64,000 bases of DNA from Candidatus Brocadiaceae bacterium S225 (GCA_007859995.1 SMSL01000008.1:62001-126000); one strand, 5' to 3'; counted from the stretch's first letter, positions 1 through 9,031 are shown. Notes: a model not told the origin generated them from the sequence alone. A program made the numbers and translations.

Positions 1-1269
1 CTGTACAATTTCACCATCTAAGCAACTTTCAACATCTCCTCCTTTAATAACTCTGGCAAGGATTTCAAGAGACTCATTATAAACCTCCAATGTCCTTTCG
101 ATGTCTGTATCTGTATGGGAATAGCACATATTCTGTGCACCGGAAAAAAGCACACCCCTTTTTATTGCTTCCTGCTGAAACAGTGTTTTTAGCTCAAGCG
201 ATTCCTGCCCGTGTCTGTCCTTAAATGTAATAACCGTCCTTGGTGGAAAGCCAATACATTCAGTAACGGTATTTAGACCGTGCTTTACCGCCAAAGCATT
301 AAACCCGTCTTTAAGTTTTCTTCCCATACGCCACAAGTATTCTATAACTCCTTTAACCTTCATTTCATTTATTGTAGCAATAGAAGCCGCAAGTGAAATA
401 GTTTCACCCCCAAAGGTAAAAGAGAAGAAAATTTCATCAAAAATCGTCATAACCTCCCTTTTGCCGACTACTGCTGAAACAGGCATTCCGTTTGCCATAC
501 CTTTGCCATAGCATGCAAGATCTGGCACCACCCCAAAGTATTCCTGCGCTCCACCTTCCGACAACCTGAACCCAGTTACTATCTCGTCAAATATTAGAAG
601 TGCTCCATTTTTATGAGTCAGTTCTTTCACCTTTTCAAGGAACCTTTTTTCCGGCCCTACAATACCTATCGGCTCCATAACTACGGCTGCTATTTCACCG
701 CTATTTTCATCAAACAATTTTCTCAAGCTTTCTATATTGTTGTATTCAAACGTCAATGTCAGTTCCTGAACCGCCTTGGGTATCCCCTTATTCCTCGTAG
801 TTGTCCCTATATACCAGTCGTGCCATCCATGGTAGCCGCAGCTGATAATCTTATCTCTACCAGTATACGCCCTCGCAGCTCTCACCGCCCCCGTAGTAAC
901 ATCAGAGCCATTTTTCGCAAATCGAACCATCTCCGCACACGGTATTATTTCAACAAGAGTTTCCGCAAGCTTAACTTCAAGTGGATGAGGTAGTGAATAG
1001 ACAATACCTTTGTTAAGTTGCTCGGATATCGCTTCGTTGACTTCAGGATAAGCGTATCCTAACGTTATAGCACCAAGAGCCATTGAATAATCTATGTATT
1101 CGTTTCCATCAACATCCCAAACATGGCAGCCTTTTGCCATTTCTATAAAAACAGGTGAAACTCTAAATGAAAACTGTGTGTACCCTTTACTGAACGTTTG
1201 AGTACAAGACGGGATTAGATTTCGTGCAATATTATATAATTGTAATGATTTGTTTATCGTATTCTTCAT
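1..1269 (-). CDS. Class III aminotransferase, glutamate-1-semialdehyde-aminomutase-like (partial)
   Basis: PLP-dependent class III aminotransferase, 423 residues visible and no stop reached, so the C-terminus lies outside the window. Seen in the translation: the PLP-binding Asp in IFDEIVTGFR (D228), the Schiff-base Lys in YGKGMANGMP (K256), and the FAKNGSDV and YHGWHDW motifs shared with glutamate-1-semialdehyde aminomutase. It is the last visible gene of a sugar-nucleotide operon and starts three bases after the cytidylyltransferase stop. Context makes a role in haem synthesis unlikely. Such enzymes recur beside SpsF/PseF genes in glycan clusters, where they are presumed to aminate a keto-sugar or supply an amino substituent. 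Substrate is unknown. Confidence 0.85.
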   Translation of the reverse strand, partial: MKNTINKSLQLYNIARNLIPSCTQTFSKGYTQFSFRVSPVFIEMAKGCHVWDVDGNEYIDYSMALGAITLGYAYPEVNEAISEQLNKGIVYSLPHPLEVKLAETLVEIIPCAEMVRFAKNGSDVTTGAVRAARAYTGRDKIISCGYHGWHDWYIGTTTRNKGIPKAVQELTLTFEYNNIESLRKLFDENSGEIAAVVMEPIGIVGPEKRFLEKVKELTHKNGALLIFDEIVTGFRLSEGGAQEYFGVVPDLACYGKGMANGMPVSAVVGKREVMTIFDEIFFSFTFGGETISLAASIATINEMKVKGVIEYLWRMGRKLKDGFNALAVKHGLNTVTECIGFPPRTVITFKDRHGQESLELKTLFQQEAIKRGVLFSGAQNMCYSHTDTDIERTLEVYNESLEILARVIKGGDVESCLDGEIVQ

Positions 1270-1271
1270 AT

Positions 1272-2138
1272 CTATTTTTTCAACTCGGGAAATAATTCTA
1301 AAAACTTTTGAAAGAAAATGTCTGGATTTACCATTCTCTTCATGTCGTCCAGTATTACATACCTGTAATCTGATTGTACTATGGAATAGAGAGGTGCTTC
1401 CGTAAGGTTTGCGCTTTGCTGTTCGCATCCTTTTATACCAATATGCATATTCAGCTTTGCAATTTCCGGATTGTCATCAAGCCATGTATATACATCGTGG
1501 AGTGCAAGTGGACTTCCTTTATAAAGAGCGTCATATATATGACGAATCATCTCGATATCGACTGCTTCATCAATCGTCAGACGATACTCAGGTCTGCATA
1601 AATCTGTATCAATCTCTATTCCTGACACATTAAACTTGCCCATGTTCTCTTTTATGTACATACTGACCGCAGCGCCTCGATAGTGTTTATGAACCTCAAG
1701 AAGGGTATTATATGAAATAAGCTCTGATAACGTGCCCTGTATCATCGTCATATTGGAAACGTAGATGAAATCCCGGTATCTTTTCTTAAATTCATCTACA
1801 AAACTCGAAGCGCTCTCGATATCAAAAATTGGTGAATCGCATGTGACCCTTATCACCGCATCTGCCCCTTCCCTCTCACACAATTTGATATGACGATCAA
1901 CAATATCCTGCTCTGCACCCGCAAACCATCCACAATCAAGCCGTTCCGCTTCCTCGATGAGTTGCTTATTCAATGGGTCTTTTGACGTCGCAAGGAATAC
2001 GCCGTCAATCCCTTTAATATTTTTCATACGTCCCACATGGTGAGCAAAGACCGATTTGCCAACCATCATCTGTAAAACCTTACCAGGCAGTCTGGTAGAA
2101 GCCATTCTGGCCGTAATAACACCTATTACTTTTCTCAT
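1272..2138 (-). CDS. SpsF/PseF-family cytidylyltransferase
   Basis: Nucleotidyltransferase of the SpsF/PseF/KdsB fold, about 288 residues, expected to activate a nonulosonic or related sugar with CTP. The N-terminal loop ARMASTRLPGK (residues about 9-19) is the nucleotide-binding signature, followed by RVTCDSPIFD with the metal-binding Asp. The frame is open ten codons further upstream, but the start at 2138 is preferred because it forms an ATGA overlap with the stop of the oxidoreductase gene. The C-terminal 80 residues extend past the catalytic core. It lies in the PseB/PseC operon, which fits a pseudaminic-acid-like product, but the exact sugar cannot be told. Confidence 0.85.
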   Translation of the reverse strand: MRKVIGVITARMASTRLPGKVLQMMVGKSVFAHHVGRMKNIKGIDGVFLATSKDPLNKQLIEEAERLDCGWFAGAEQDIVDRHIKLCEREGADAVIRVTCDSPIFDIESASSFVDEFKKRYRDFIYVSNMTMIQGTLSELISYNTLLEVHKHYRGAAVSMYIKENMGKFNVSGIEIDTDLCRPEYRLTIDEAVDIEMIRHIYDALYKGSPLALHDVYTWLDDNPEIAKLNMHIGIKGCEQQSANLTEAPLYSIVQSDYRYVILDDMKRMVNPDIFFQKFLELFPELKK

Positions 2139-3115
2139 TCGATTCTTTCCCACGCATTTGACAAGCAAGACCTGTCAGCTGCCAGTGCAAGTTTAAGCAC
2201 CAATAGAGATTTTTCGACAGAGTTAAATGTCTCTTTTTGGGATATAATACAATCGAAAAAATACTTTATTTCATCCGTATACATCCGGTTGTCATATATT
2301 CCAAGTTTCATCTCTTTCCAGTGCCATTCTTTCTCAGAACTAATTATACCTATATTTCCTTGAGCAAAATCCCATACTATTGTACCTCCTTCACAAACAA
2401 TCTTGCATCTTCTGGAATATCCATGTTGAAGATAATCCATGTGAATAGTACAAACACTACCTGTTTTAAACTTTATTATCATTTCAACATGGTCCTCGGT
2501 GTCTATTTTAAGCGAAGAAATAATACCTTTATTACATATGACCTCCGCAGGTTCACCAAAAAACCATACTGCGTAGTCCAGTTCGTGTATACCATCAAAA
2601 ATCAGATTCCCTCCCATGCTCCTATTCGCTTTATAAGATGATTCATAATCCTCTTTATCGAACGGAAGATAAAATCCAAATTCAAGATTGGCCCACAACC
2701 TTTTACCAAAACCGGGATTATTATTCAGTGTATCATGCATATATGATATGGCAGGATGAAATCTCATATTACAGCCTGTCATGGTAATAAGATTTCTTAA
2801 ATTTACCATTTCGATCAGATCATCTATTCCGTCTAGATTCAAAGACAACGGTTTCTCAATAAAAAGGTGACACCCTGCTTGCGCACACTCTATAGAAGGT
2901 ATAATGTGGTCATTGCTAAATGTACAGATAAATGCAACATCTGGCTTGATCTTTAAGGCGTCATGAAGTGAAAAGAAGGTTCCTTTCGCAAATGCAGAGA
3001 CCGCACTCAGCCGCTCCATATCAATGTCCACAGCATAAACATGATGCCCTAACTCAACAAGATTCTTGAGATGCCTTGTGCCTATAGAGCCGATCCCGAC
3101 AACGACAATCTTCAT
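2135..3115 (-). CDS. Gfo/Idh/MocA-family oxidoreductase
   Basis: NAD(P)-dependent sugar oxidoreductase, 326 residues, normal for the family. The N-terminal Rossmann loop GIGSIG (residues 7-12) and the EKP motif in LFIEKPLSL, which carries the conserved catalytic-region Lys, are visible. The family oxidises or reduces sugar hydroxyls, usually at nucleotide sugars or free sugars. A GAAGGGTG sequence lies upstream of the ATG. It overlaps the next gene by four bases and follows the radical SAM gene by 14 bases, so all are co-transcribed. Related genes (for example PtmF) occur in legionaminic-acid-type clusters; the specific role here is inferred only from context. Confidence 0.85.
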   Translation of the reverse strand: MKIVVVGIGSIGTRHLKNLVELGHHVYAVDIDMERLSAVSAFAKGTFFSLHDALKIKPDVAFICTFSNDHIIPSIECAQAGCHLFIEKPLSLNLDGIDDLIEMVNLRNLITMTGCNMRFHPAISYMHDTLNNNPGFGKRLWANLEFGFYLPFDKEDYESSYKANRSMGGNLIFDGIHELDYAVWFFGEPAEVICNKGIISSLKIDTEDHVEMIIKFKTGSVCTIHMDYLQHGYSRRCKIVCEGGTIVWDFAQGNIGIISSEKEWHWKEMKLGIYDNRMYTDEIKYFFDCIISQKETFNSVEKSLLVLKLALAADRSCLSNAWERIE

Positions 3116-3129
3116 ATTTTAGCACCCTT

Positions 3130-4638
3130 CTAGTTAAGCTTGGATAAAGGGTAACTGCCACTCCTTTCTAATGCCTGCCGTCTCTTATAAAAGTTTTTCA
3201 AAAATCTTTTATACAGATTTATGTCATATTGAAACTTATAAAATATGAGTTTATTCCTGAGCTTGGCAATAAGTATAAAGAGGGTGTTCTTTATTTTATC
3301 AATCTTTCTATCTATTTGAAAATTCCCCAATCTCACGGCTGACTCCATATTTTGATAATAAGAAGCAGCTTCTGAGTACTCTCCATTAGTCTGCCACGGT
3401 CTTATATATTCCGCGGAGGTATATAAATCAATTATATCCTTATCCGTCCAGTCGACAAAATTAGCAGGTTCAGTGAGATAGCCTTCCTTCAAAAGGTTTT
3501 CTGTCAATTCACACTTCGGATATGGCCTGAATGTTCCAACTCCACAGGTGAAATAAGGATATTTCCTCATTTTGTTGATAAATGATATTGTCTGTTTAAT
3601 ATCTCCCAGGGTTTCTCCCGGAATCTCAAGTATAAAGGATGATCGTGCTATTATTCTATGCTCATCACATTTTTTTACTGCAAATGCTGCCTGTTCCGGT
3701 GTTATACCTTTTTTCATAAGTTTTAACGTATGTGAAGACCCGGATTCAATACCTAAGGTTAGCTGGATAAGGCCTGACTTTTTTGCAAGCTCCAATGTCT
3801 CATTGTTTAACAAGCGGTCATTGAAATAATCACAACGGCACTCTCCATCCCAGGTGATATTAAGACCTCTTTTGATTATCCCCGCACATACTGCTCTAAC
3901 ACGCTTAATGTCTACAAAAAAATTATCATCAATAATCTTAAGATGTGTAAGTTTATATTTTTTAACAATATACTCTATCTCTGAAACAACCTTGTCTGCA
4001 CTTTTTTTTCTGTAACGGGTGTTATCTGTAACGACATTAATACAGAAAGTACAATGCGAAGGACATCCTCTGCTACTCTCATATGGAAGCCATCGCATAG
4101 GCTGTTTGGCATATTCGGACAATTTATCGGTAAGGTAGCTATTTATATATATCTCTATATTTTCATCCACATCATAATCAGGCAACGGCGAAGCTTCGAG
4201 ATCCATAGTCTGTTTGTAGAAAATCTTATTACCTGTTTTTTCCCGGTTTTTTATGAACTCTGTAACGTTAACAATTTGCTCCTCTCCCTCACCTGCAATC
4301 ACATAATCAACATATTTACAATCTGCCATTTGCTCAGGAAATAAGGTACTGTGCCACCCCCCGACAACTACCGGGACATCAGAACGCTCTTTTATATACT
4401 GCATAATAACGTAAGCATCCGGTGACTCAGAGGTTAACAGAGAAATCCCTGCGAACAATGAATCATCCAACTCTCTTCCAATAGTCTCTAAATAATCCTT
4501 ATCAAGTGAACAGTTAATAATTTTAACCTTATACCCAACAGACTTAAGTTTTGAGGCTATGCATATCAGGTTTAAAGAAGGATAGTTGTTATAATTGTAT
4601 ACATTCTGCGGCCTTATTAATAAAATCTTCTCTGGCAC
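3130..4638 (-). CDS. B12-binding-domain radical SAM protein
   Basis: 502-residue class B radical SAM enzyme. Residues 1-130 form a cobalamin-binding-like Rossmann domain (PVVVGGWHSTLFP and the AGEGEE stretch are typical). The iron-sulfur motif CPSHCTFC gives the CxxxCxxC pattern at about C192, C196 and C199. A further region ends in a helical, basic C-terminus with no known motif. The start is GTG, placed directly after the PseC stop codon (TGAGTG). Family members methylate unreactive carbons or perform other radical chemistry. Embedded in a sugar operon it may methylate or rearrange the glycan precursor, but this is inference. Confidence 0.85.
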   Translation of the reverse strand: MPEKILLIRPQNVYNYNNYPSLNLICIASKLKSVGYKVKIINCSLDKDYLETIGRELDDSLFAGISLLTSESPDAYVIMQYIKERSDVPVVVGGWHSTLFPEQMADCKYVDYVIAGEGEEQIVNVTEFIKNREKTGNKIFYKQTMDLEASPLPDYDVDENIEIYINSYLTDKLSEYAKQPMRWLPYESSRGCPSHCTFCINVVTDNTRYRKKSADKVVSEIEYIVKKYKLTHLKIIDDNFFVDIKRVRAVCAGIIKRGLNITWDGECRCDYFNDRLLNNETLELAKKSGLIQLTLGIESGSSHTLKLMKKGITPEQAAFAVKKCDEHRIIARSSFILEIPGETLGDIKQTISFINKMRKYPYFTCGVGTFRPYPKCELTENLLKEGYLTEPANFVDWTDKDIIDLYTSAEYIRPWQTNGEYSEAASYYQNMESAVRLGNFQIDRKIDKIKNTLFILIAKLRNKLIFYKFQYDINLYKRFLKNFYKRRQALERSGSYPLSKLN

Positions 4639-5847
4639 TCAATTACCTTTAATAGAATTAATAACTCTTTCCACATCAATATTAGTCATAGACGGAAAGA
4701 GAGGGATTGAAAGACACTTTTGATAGTATTCTTCAGCGTTGGGACAATCACCCCATCCCGTCCCAAATTTTTCTTGATAATATGGCTGTGTATTCACCGG
4801 TATATAGTGTACCTGTGTCAGAATCCCCTTCTTTTTAAGATCATTCATAAATTGAGAACGTTTAATACCCATCTGATCAAAATCAATGAGGAGTACATAT
4901 AGATGAAAATTACTGTTACAATCATCAGGCTCATAAGGTATTTGAATCGATTCGATATTGCGAAAGGCATCATTATACATATCTACTATTTCACGTCTGC
5001 GATTACTAAAATCACGAAGTTTCTTCAACTGAGAGATTCCTAGAGCACATTGTATGTCTGTAATACGATAATTATAGCCTAAACCCACTTGCTCATAGTA
5101 CCAAGGATTTACCGATTGTGGATTCTCGATTGCGGATTGCGGATTCACAAAGGCCTGCTCCTTGTAAACAAATTCGTCCGGATTGTTCGTGATGCCATGC
5201 GACCTAAACCTTTTCAATTTATTATACAACACCTCATCGTTTGTCAGTACAGCACCACCTTCACCTACTGTAATGTGCTTTACTGGATGAAAACTCAGTA
5301 CTGTCATATCGGAATAAATACAAGATCCCACTTGTTTATTTTTATATAAAGAACCTAAAGCATGACAGGCATCCTCTATAACAAATATCTTCTTATTAAA
5401 CTCCTTCTCTTTACTCTTAATAACTTTATGTATAGATTCCATGTCACAACTCTGCCCGGCAAAGTGAACCGGGATAATCGCCTTGGTCTGCGTATTAATC
5501 TTTTTTTCAATTTTATCCGATGTCACATTGTAAGTTCTCGGATCAACATCCGTAAAAACAGGCTTTGCGCCACAATAGACAGCACAGTTTGCTGAAGCGA
5601 CGAAAGTAATTGGAGAAGTTATCACATCATCTCCATCTTTTACATCTGCGGCAAGACATGTAATATGAAGTGCCGATGTACCCGAGTTCACGGCAACCGC
5701 ATATCTAACTCCACAGTAAGCAGCTAATGCCTCTTCGAATTCATTTACTTTGCATCCTTGCGTTAGCCAGTCACCCTTTAGGATATTTACTACAGATTCA
5801 ATATCTGATTCATCAATCCACTGCCGACCATATGGGATGGTTTTCAT
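4639..5847 (-). CDS. pseC: PseC-like UDP-4-keto-sugar aminotransferase with an in-frame repeat insert
   Basis: DegT/DnrJ/EryC1/StrS-family PLP aminotransferase of about 402 residues. PseC converts UDP-4-keto-6-deoxy-AltNAc to the 4-amino sugar. Visible: NSGTSAL (PLP phosphate binding), VIEDACHALG (Asp), and the catalytic Lys K190 in SFHPVKHITVGEGG. Start chosen at 5847, two bases after the PseB stop; the frame is open 16 codons further up but that would overlap PseB. Odd feature: residues 234-248 (VNPQSAIENPQSVNP) are encoded by a GATTGCGGATT-type tandem repeat, a dispersed element inserted in frame just before the conserved WYYE stretch. Confidence 0.9.
   Translation of the reverse strand: MKTIPYGRQWIDESDIESVVNILKGDWLTQGCKVNEFEEALAAYCGVRYAVAVNSGTSALHITCLAADVKDGDDVITSPITFVASANCAVYCGAKPVFTDVDPRTYNVTSDKIEKKINTQTKAIIPVHFAGQSCDMESIHKVIKSKEKEFNKKIFVIEDACHALGSLYKNKQVGSCIYSDMTVLSFHPVKHITVGEGGAVLTNDEVLYNKLKRFRSHGITNNPDEFVYKEQAFVNPQSAIENPQSVNPWYYEQVGLGYNYRITDIQCALGISQLKKLRDFSNRRREIVDMYNDAFRNIESIQIPYEPDDCNSNFHLYVLLIDFDQMGIKRSQFMNDLKKKGILTQVHYIPVNTQPYYQEKFGTGWGDCPNAEEYYQKCLSIPLFPSMTNIDVERVINSIKGN
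5106..5149. repeat. Dispersed GATTGCGGATT-type tandem repeat inside pseC
   Basis: About 44 bases of imperfect tandem units of the type gattgcggatt. Read on the minus strand they give the peptide pattern NPQSAIENPQSVNP. This type of repeat is found in many environmental bacterial genomes, mostly between genes. Here it lies inside the PseC reading frame and keeps it open. Confidence 0.75.
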
Positions 5848-5849
5848 AT

Positions 5850-6833
5850 TTATGTTATGTTTGCTAGACTTCTTAACTCTTCTATTGTGAGCCATTTATC
5901 ATTTAAATTACTTGCATACCGAAAGCCCTCTTTAACCGCTTTACCTCCATCGCTTCTATGCCTTTCGTTAATCCACCAATCAAACTCCGGTTCCACCACA
6001 TAGTATTCATCAAACTCTAATGTATGCCTACTATCATCCACCGTTATCATCTCTTCATGTAATTTCTCACCAGGCCGTATTCCTATGGTCTGGTATTCGC
6101 AGTCAGGTGCTATCGCTTTTGCAAGATCCATAATATTCATACTGGGGATTTTGGGCACAAGTAGTTCTCCGCCAACACACATATCAAGACACTTGATTAC
6201 AAATTCCACTCCCTGCTCAAGAGTGATCCAAAAACGAGTCATCCCGGGATCTGTAATAGGAATTGTTCCTGTTTCTTTCATTTTCGTGAAGAAAGGAATG
6301 ACACTACCTCTACTCCCAATAACATTACCATAACGTACTACAGAAAATCTTGATCCATGCCAACCCGAATATGAATTCCCAGATATAAACAATTTATCAG
6401 AACACAATTTAGTAGCACCGTAAAGATTAATAGGGTTCGCCGCTTTATCTGTACTTAAAGCTATAACCTTTTTTACTTCTCTATCGATTGCCGCATTAAT
6501 AATATTTTCTGCTCCTACAATGTTTGTATTAATTACCTCAAAAGGATTGCGTTCAGCAGCCGGAATTTGTTTAAGAGCGGCAGCATGAATTACATAATCA
6601 ACCCCATCAAATACTCTATACAACCTGTCCTTATCTCTGACATCTCCTATGAAATATCGAATACATGGATATTCCTTTTCAGAAAAAACCTGAGCCATCT
6701 CAAATTGTTTCAACTCATCACGACTGAAGATAATTAACTTTTCGGGTTTGTATCTTTTTAAAATTATTTCTGTACATTTTTTACCAAAAGAGCCCGTACC
6801 ACCTGTAATTAAAATTGATTTACCATTTAGCAT
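5850..6833 (-). CDS. pseB: UDP-N-acetylglucosamine 4,6-dehydratase (inverting), PseB
   Basis: SDR-family enzyme, 327 residues, that dehydrates and C5-epimerises UDP-GlcNAc, the first step to pseudaminic acid. The N-terminus MLNGKSILITGGTGSFGKK is almost a PseB signature: Rossmann loop GGTGSFG at 11-17, STDKA near 128, and the YGATK catalytic Tyr139/Lys143. An AAGGAA ribosome binding site precedes the ATG. It is the first gene of the minus-strand operon; PseC follows within two bases. PseG/PseH/PseI are not in the window and would be expected downstream beyond position 1. Confidence 0.95.
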   Translation of the reverse strand: MLNGKSILITGGTGSFGKKCTEIILKRYKPEKLIIFSRDELKQFEMAQVFSEKEYPCIRYFIGDVRDKDRLYRVFDGVDYVIHAAALKQIPAAERNPFEVINTNIVGAENIINAAIDREVKKVIALSTDKAANPINLYGATKLCSDKLFISGNSYSGWHGSRFSVVRYGNVIGSRGSVIPFFTKMKETGTIPITDPGMTRFWITLEQGVEFVIKCLDMCVGGELLVPKIPSMNIMDLAKAIAPDCEYQTIGIRPGEKLHEEMITVDDSRHTLEFDEYYVVEPEFDWWINERHRSDGGKAVKEGFRYASNLNDKWLTIEELRSLANIT

Positions 6834-7173
6834 AATAATTCCTTATCTAAAAATTACTGAGTGGTTATTAAATATCGTGAACAACATATAAAATATTTCA
6901 CCCTCATTCTTCATTCCTCTTTGGCACAAGTGCTAAAGAAAATAAATGGAACGGTGAAATGGTCAAGTCCTTCCATGACTACACGTTAATTCCCGCCACT
7001 TATTACTATTCCCTCAATCATATCTGCAGAGTTCACCGATGAAATAGATAAATCGAATGTGCTAGACTATGAAAAAGCTGATAGCTTTATGCGAGACATA
7101 CATTTCATGGGGTAGGCGATGTTTTATGCAGAGTAATTATTATCAAACTAACCTGCCGTTTGCTGCCTAGCGA
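6834..7173. other. Intergenic region with no recognisable gene
   Basis: A 340-base gap between the stop of the radical SAM/SPASM gene and the start of pseB. It must hold the pseB promoter near its low-coordinate end, but I see no clear -35/-10 pair. Short open stretches on the plus strand (around 7030-7110) resemble coding debris without identifiable homology. Confidence 0.4.
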
Positions 7174-8364
7174 TCAGGTTGAACTCCTCGTTATGCTTTT
7201 TATTTTCTTAATCACCTTTACAGAAGAGTCGGGTAGTATATTTTGAGCTACAAGTTTTAGAATTTTCTTTATTTGTCTTGTCTTATTGTAGCGCATGAAA
7301 TACTCTTTTAAAATGTTTAAACCTGTCTCATCAAAAATAATAGGAAAGTCTTTTAAAACTCTTTCTATTTGCTCTAATGTGCTCTCTTTTTGCTTATTAT
7401 TAAACGAAAGATATTCATGGTTGAATTTAAAGTCCTTATTATGATTTGAAACTAAATTTATTTTTGGTATTGCGTTGTAATTATTAGCAAGTAATACGAA
7501 ATCATATATTTCATTACAATTTTTGGTATTTACCGTCATGGCAATTGTAAGTGCAAAATTGTTATTCTTTTTCATATTTGAAATAACTTGTAAATTTTGG
7601 TTTACCTTTTCCCATTTTTTTGACTTTCTAAGTAATTCATAAGTGTCTTTATTTGCAGCATCTAACGAAATAGCGATAAAAGCCCAATTAACTCTTTTTA
7701 TTTCAGAAAAGAATCTATGTATGATGCTTCCATTTGAACTAATGCCGTATCTAAGATGTGAGTTGTTAATACCCAATTTTAATAAATCATGGAATTCTGG
7801 AAATAATGTTGGTTCTCCACCAATTAGAAATATGAATTGATAATAGTTCACATATTTTTTTACTTCTGATATGAATGTTTCTGGTAAGCGTCTATTTATT
7901 TCGCGTTCATTTTCCTGATAACAATGATAACAATTATAATTACATTTGAAAGAAATGGTAACTCTCATCCATCTTGGATAGCTTGAGAGACAAGTTTTTC
8001 CTTTACAGATTTCATCTTCATTTAGTGCTGCATTTTTGTAGATGTTGCTGTTTTTATCCATTTCATGGAACCAGGAAAAATTTTGATAATTTTTCATGCC
8101 ATTGAGCAAAGCACAATTAGACCCGCACATTTTATCCGCGCCATCATTGTACATCTGTTTTCTTATTTGTTGATATTTTTCGCCATTCCAAATATCTCCG
8201 ATTGATTGCTTATTAACATTTCCTAATACAGTGAGATAATCAGGACACATGGTAACATCGCCATTTGGGTTGCTCACTTCAAAATGAGTCCATGGGTTAT
8301 AGCATATTTTCTTGCTTCCCTTATTTAGCCACAAGCCATTGGTGGCTTCTGTTTTGTTTTTCAT
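7174..8364 (-). CDS. Radical SAM protein with N-terminal SPASM-like (twitch) cysteine region
   Basis: 396 residues. The N-terminal third has the layout of twitch/SPASM-like iron-sulfur domains: CYNPWTHFEV (C21), VTMCPDY (C40), GNV...IGDIWNGEKY, then CGSNC (C80, C84). The radical SAM core motif CNYNCYHC supplies C141, C145 and C148, followed by FLIGGEPTLFPEF, the GGE motif that binds SAM. GGAAA lies before the ATG. Proteins of this layout are often near glycan or peptide modification loci; the substrate is unknown. It is a single gene, not in the pseB operon, and is even more AT-rich than its neighbours, which suggests transfer. Confidence 0.85.
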   Translation of the reverse strand: MKNKTEATNGLWLNKGSKKICYNPWTHFEVSNPNGDVTMCPDYLTVLGNVNKQSIGDIWNGEKYQQIRKQMYNDGADKMCGSNCALLNGMKNYQNFSWFHEMDKNSNIYKNAALNEDEICKGKTCLSSYPRWMRVTISFKCNYNCYHCYQENEREINRRLPETFISEVKKYVNYYQFIFLIGGEPTLFPEFHDLLKLGINNSHLRYGISSNGSIIHRFFSEIKRVNWAFIAISLDAANKDTYELLRKSKKWEKVNQNLQVISNMKKNNNFALTIAMTVNTKNCNEIYDFVLLANNYNAIPKINLVSNHNKDFKFNHEYLSFNNKQKESTLEQIERVLKDFPIIFDETGLNILKEYFMRYNKTRQIKKILKLVAQNILPDSSVKVIKKIKSITRSST

Positions 8365-8569
8365 GATTCGTTTCCATTCTTAATTGTCAAGTTCTTTCAT
8401 TGTGTGGGTTTTTTGAGCATAACTATGAGGCTGGGAGTCCACGGTAACAAAGCCGCAAAACTTAAATAAGCCATTATGAACTTACAATTTTAACTATGTT
8501 AGAACACCAATTAGATTCGATATTTTACTCAAATTTCATTTGAAAGAATGAATTACAAAGGTATCCTAA
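8365..8569. other. Non-coding gap upstream of the radical SAM gene
   Basis: AT-rich stretch before the 7174-8364 gene. No open frame of note and no convincing hairpin. It probably carries that gene's promoter. Confidence 0.35.
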
Positions 8570-8730
8570 TATGCAGACCAATTCCCCCTCAGTTACACAT
8601 GAAAAAATGCATAACATCCAATCTCACAAATATTTGCATTACTTCTACGACTATTCTTTAATCTCTAAGAACAACACCTTCTTGCTCTTTACAAAAAACT
8701 ATCTATTTCATCCTTCTTTCAATATTGTGT
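8570..8730 (-). pseudogene. Decayed copy of the 3' end of the EPS-type MarR regulator
   Basis: This stretch matches 14955-15115, which covers the last codons and 3' flank of the intact regulator at 15043-15639. Shared blocks include aatgcagacc, ctcagttaca, tctaagaacaacacc and cttcttgctctttacaaaaa. Read on the minus strand it gives DEIDS then, in another frame, FCKEQEGVVLRD and a stop, against EEIDCFCKEQEGVKVVVLRE in the intact gene. The N-terminal part is missing and there is at least one frameshift. The two copies lie in the same orientation. Confidence 0.65.
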
Positions 8731-8780
8731 CTCCCTGTCGGTCGGATTTTTGTCATATAATGTAAAGCTGTAACCTTTCG

Positions 8781-8991
8781 CTACACTGCCATTATCACTT
8801 TTTCCAGATTCTCCTCAAATACTTTAAGCATGTTTTGGATTGCACTCACTTCCTTTTCTTCAAAGAATTGTTCACCACACTGAGTACAAACATAAGCTGG
8901 TATTTTCTCAATGAAAAGATGGTATCCTTTTCTATTAACTGTATAAGCTACCTTTGCCTTTCATTTCATCACTGCATAGCAAACATTTCAT
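8781..8991 (-). pseudogene. YgiT-type zinc finger protein, frameshifted
   Basis: Starts MKCLLCSDEMKGKGS and then hits a stop. Shifting frame at about codon 13 continues as VAYTVNRKGYHLFIEKIPAY, VCTQCGEQFFEEKEVS and an amphipathic helix ending at a TAG at 8781. The two CxxC pairs and the intervening strand pattern are those of YgiT-type zinc fingers (the MqsA N-terminal domain family), which pair with small toxins. Total length 211 bases is not a multiple of three, consistent with a one-base indel. No toxin partner remains next to it. Confidence 0.7.
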
Positions 8992-9005
8992 TTTTTCATT
9001 TCCTG

Positions 9006-9031
9006 TAGGGGCAATTCATGAATTGCCCCTA
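9006..9031. repeat. 26-bp perfect palindrome (TAGGGGCAATTC...)
   Basis: Perfect inverted repeat TAGGGGCAATTCA|TGAATTGCCCCTA centred between 9018 and 9019. Palindromes of exactly this type (ggggcaattcatgaattgcccc) are a common dispersed element in environmental genomes. It lies 15 bases upstream of the broken YgiT gene. Confidence 0.85.

Noticed and set aside
8571-8765. Plus-strand frame of 64 codons
   Set aside because: Explained as the antisense of a decayed regulator 3' end and its flank.
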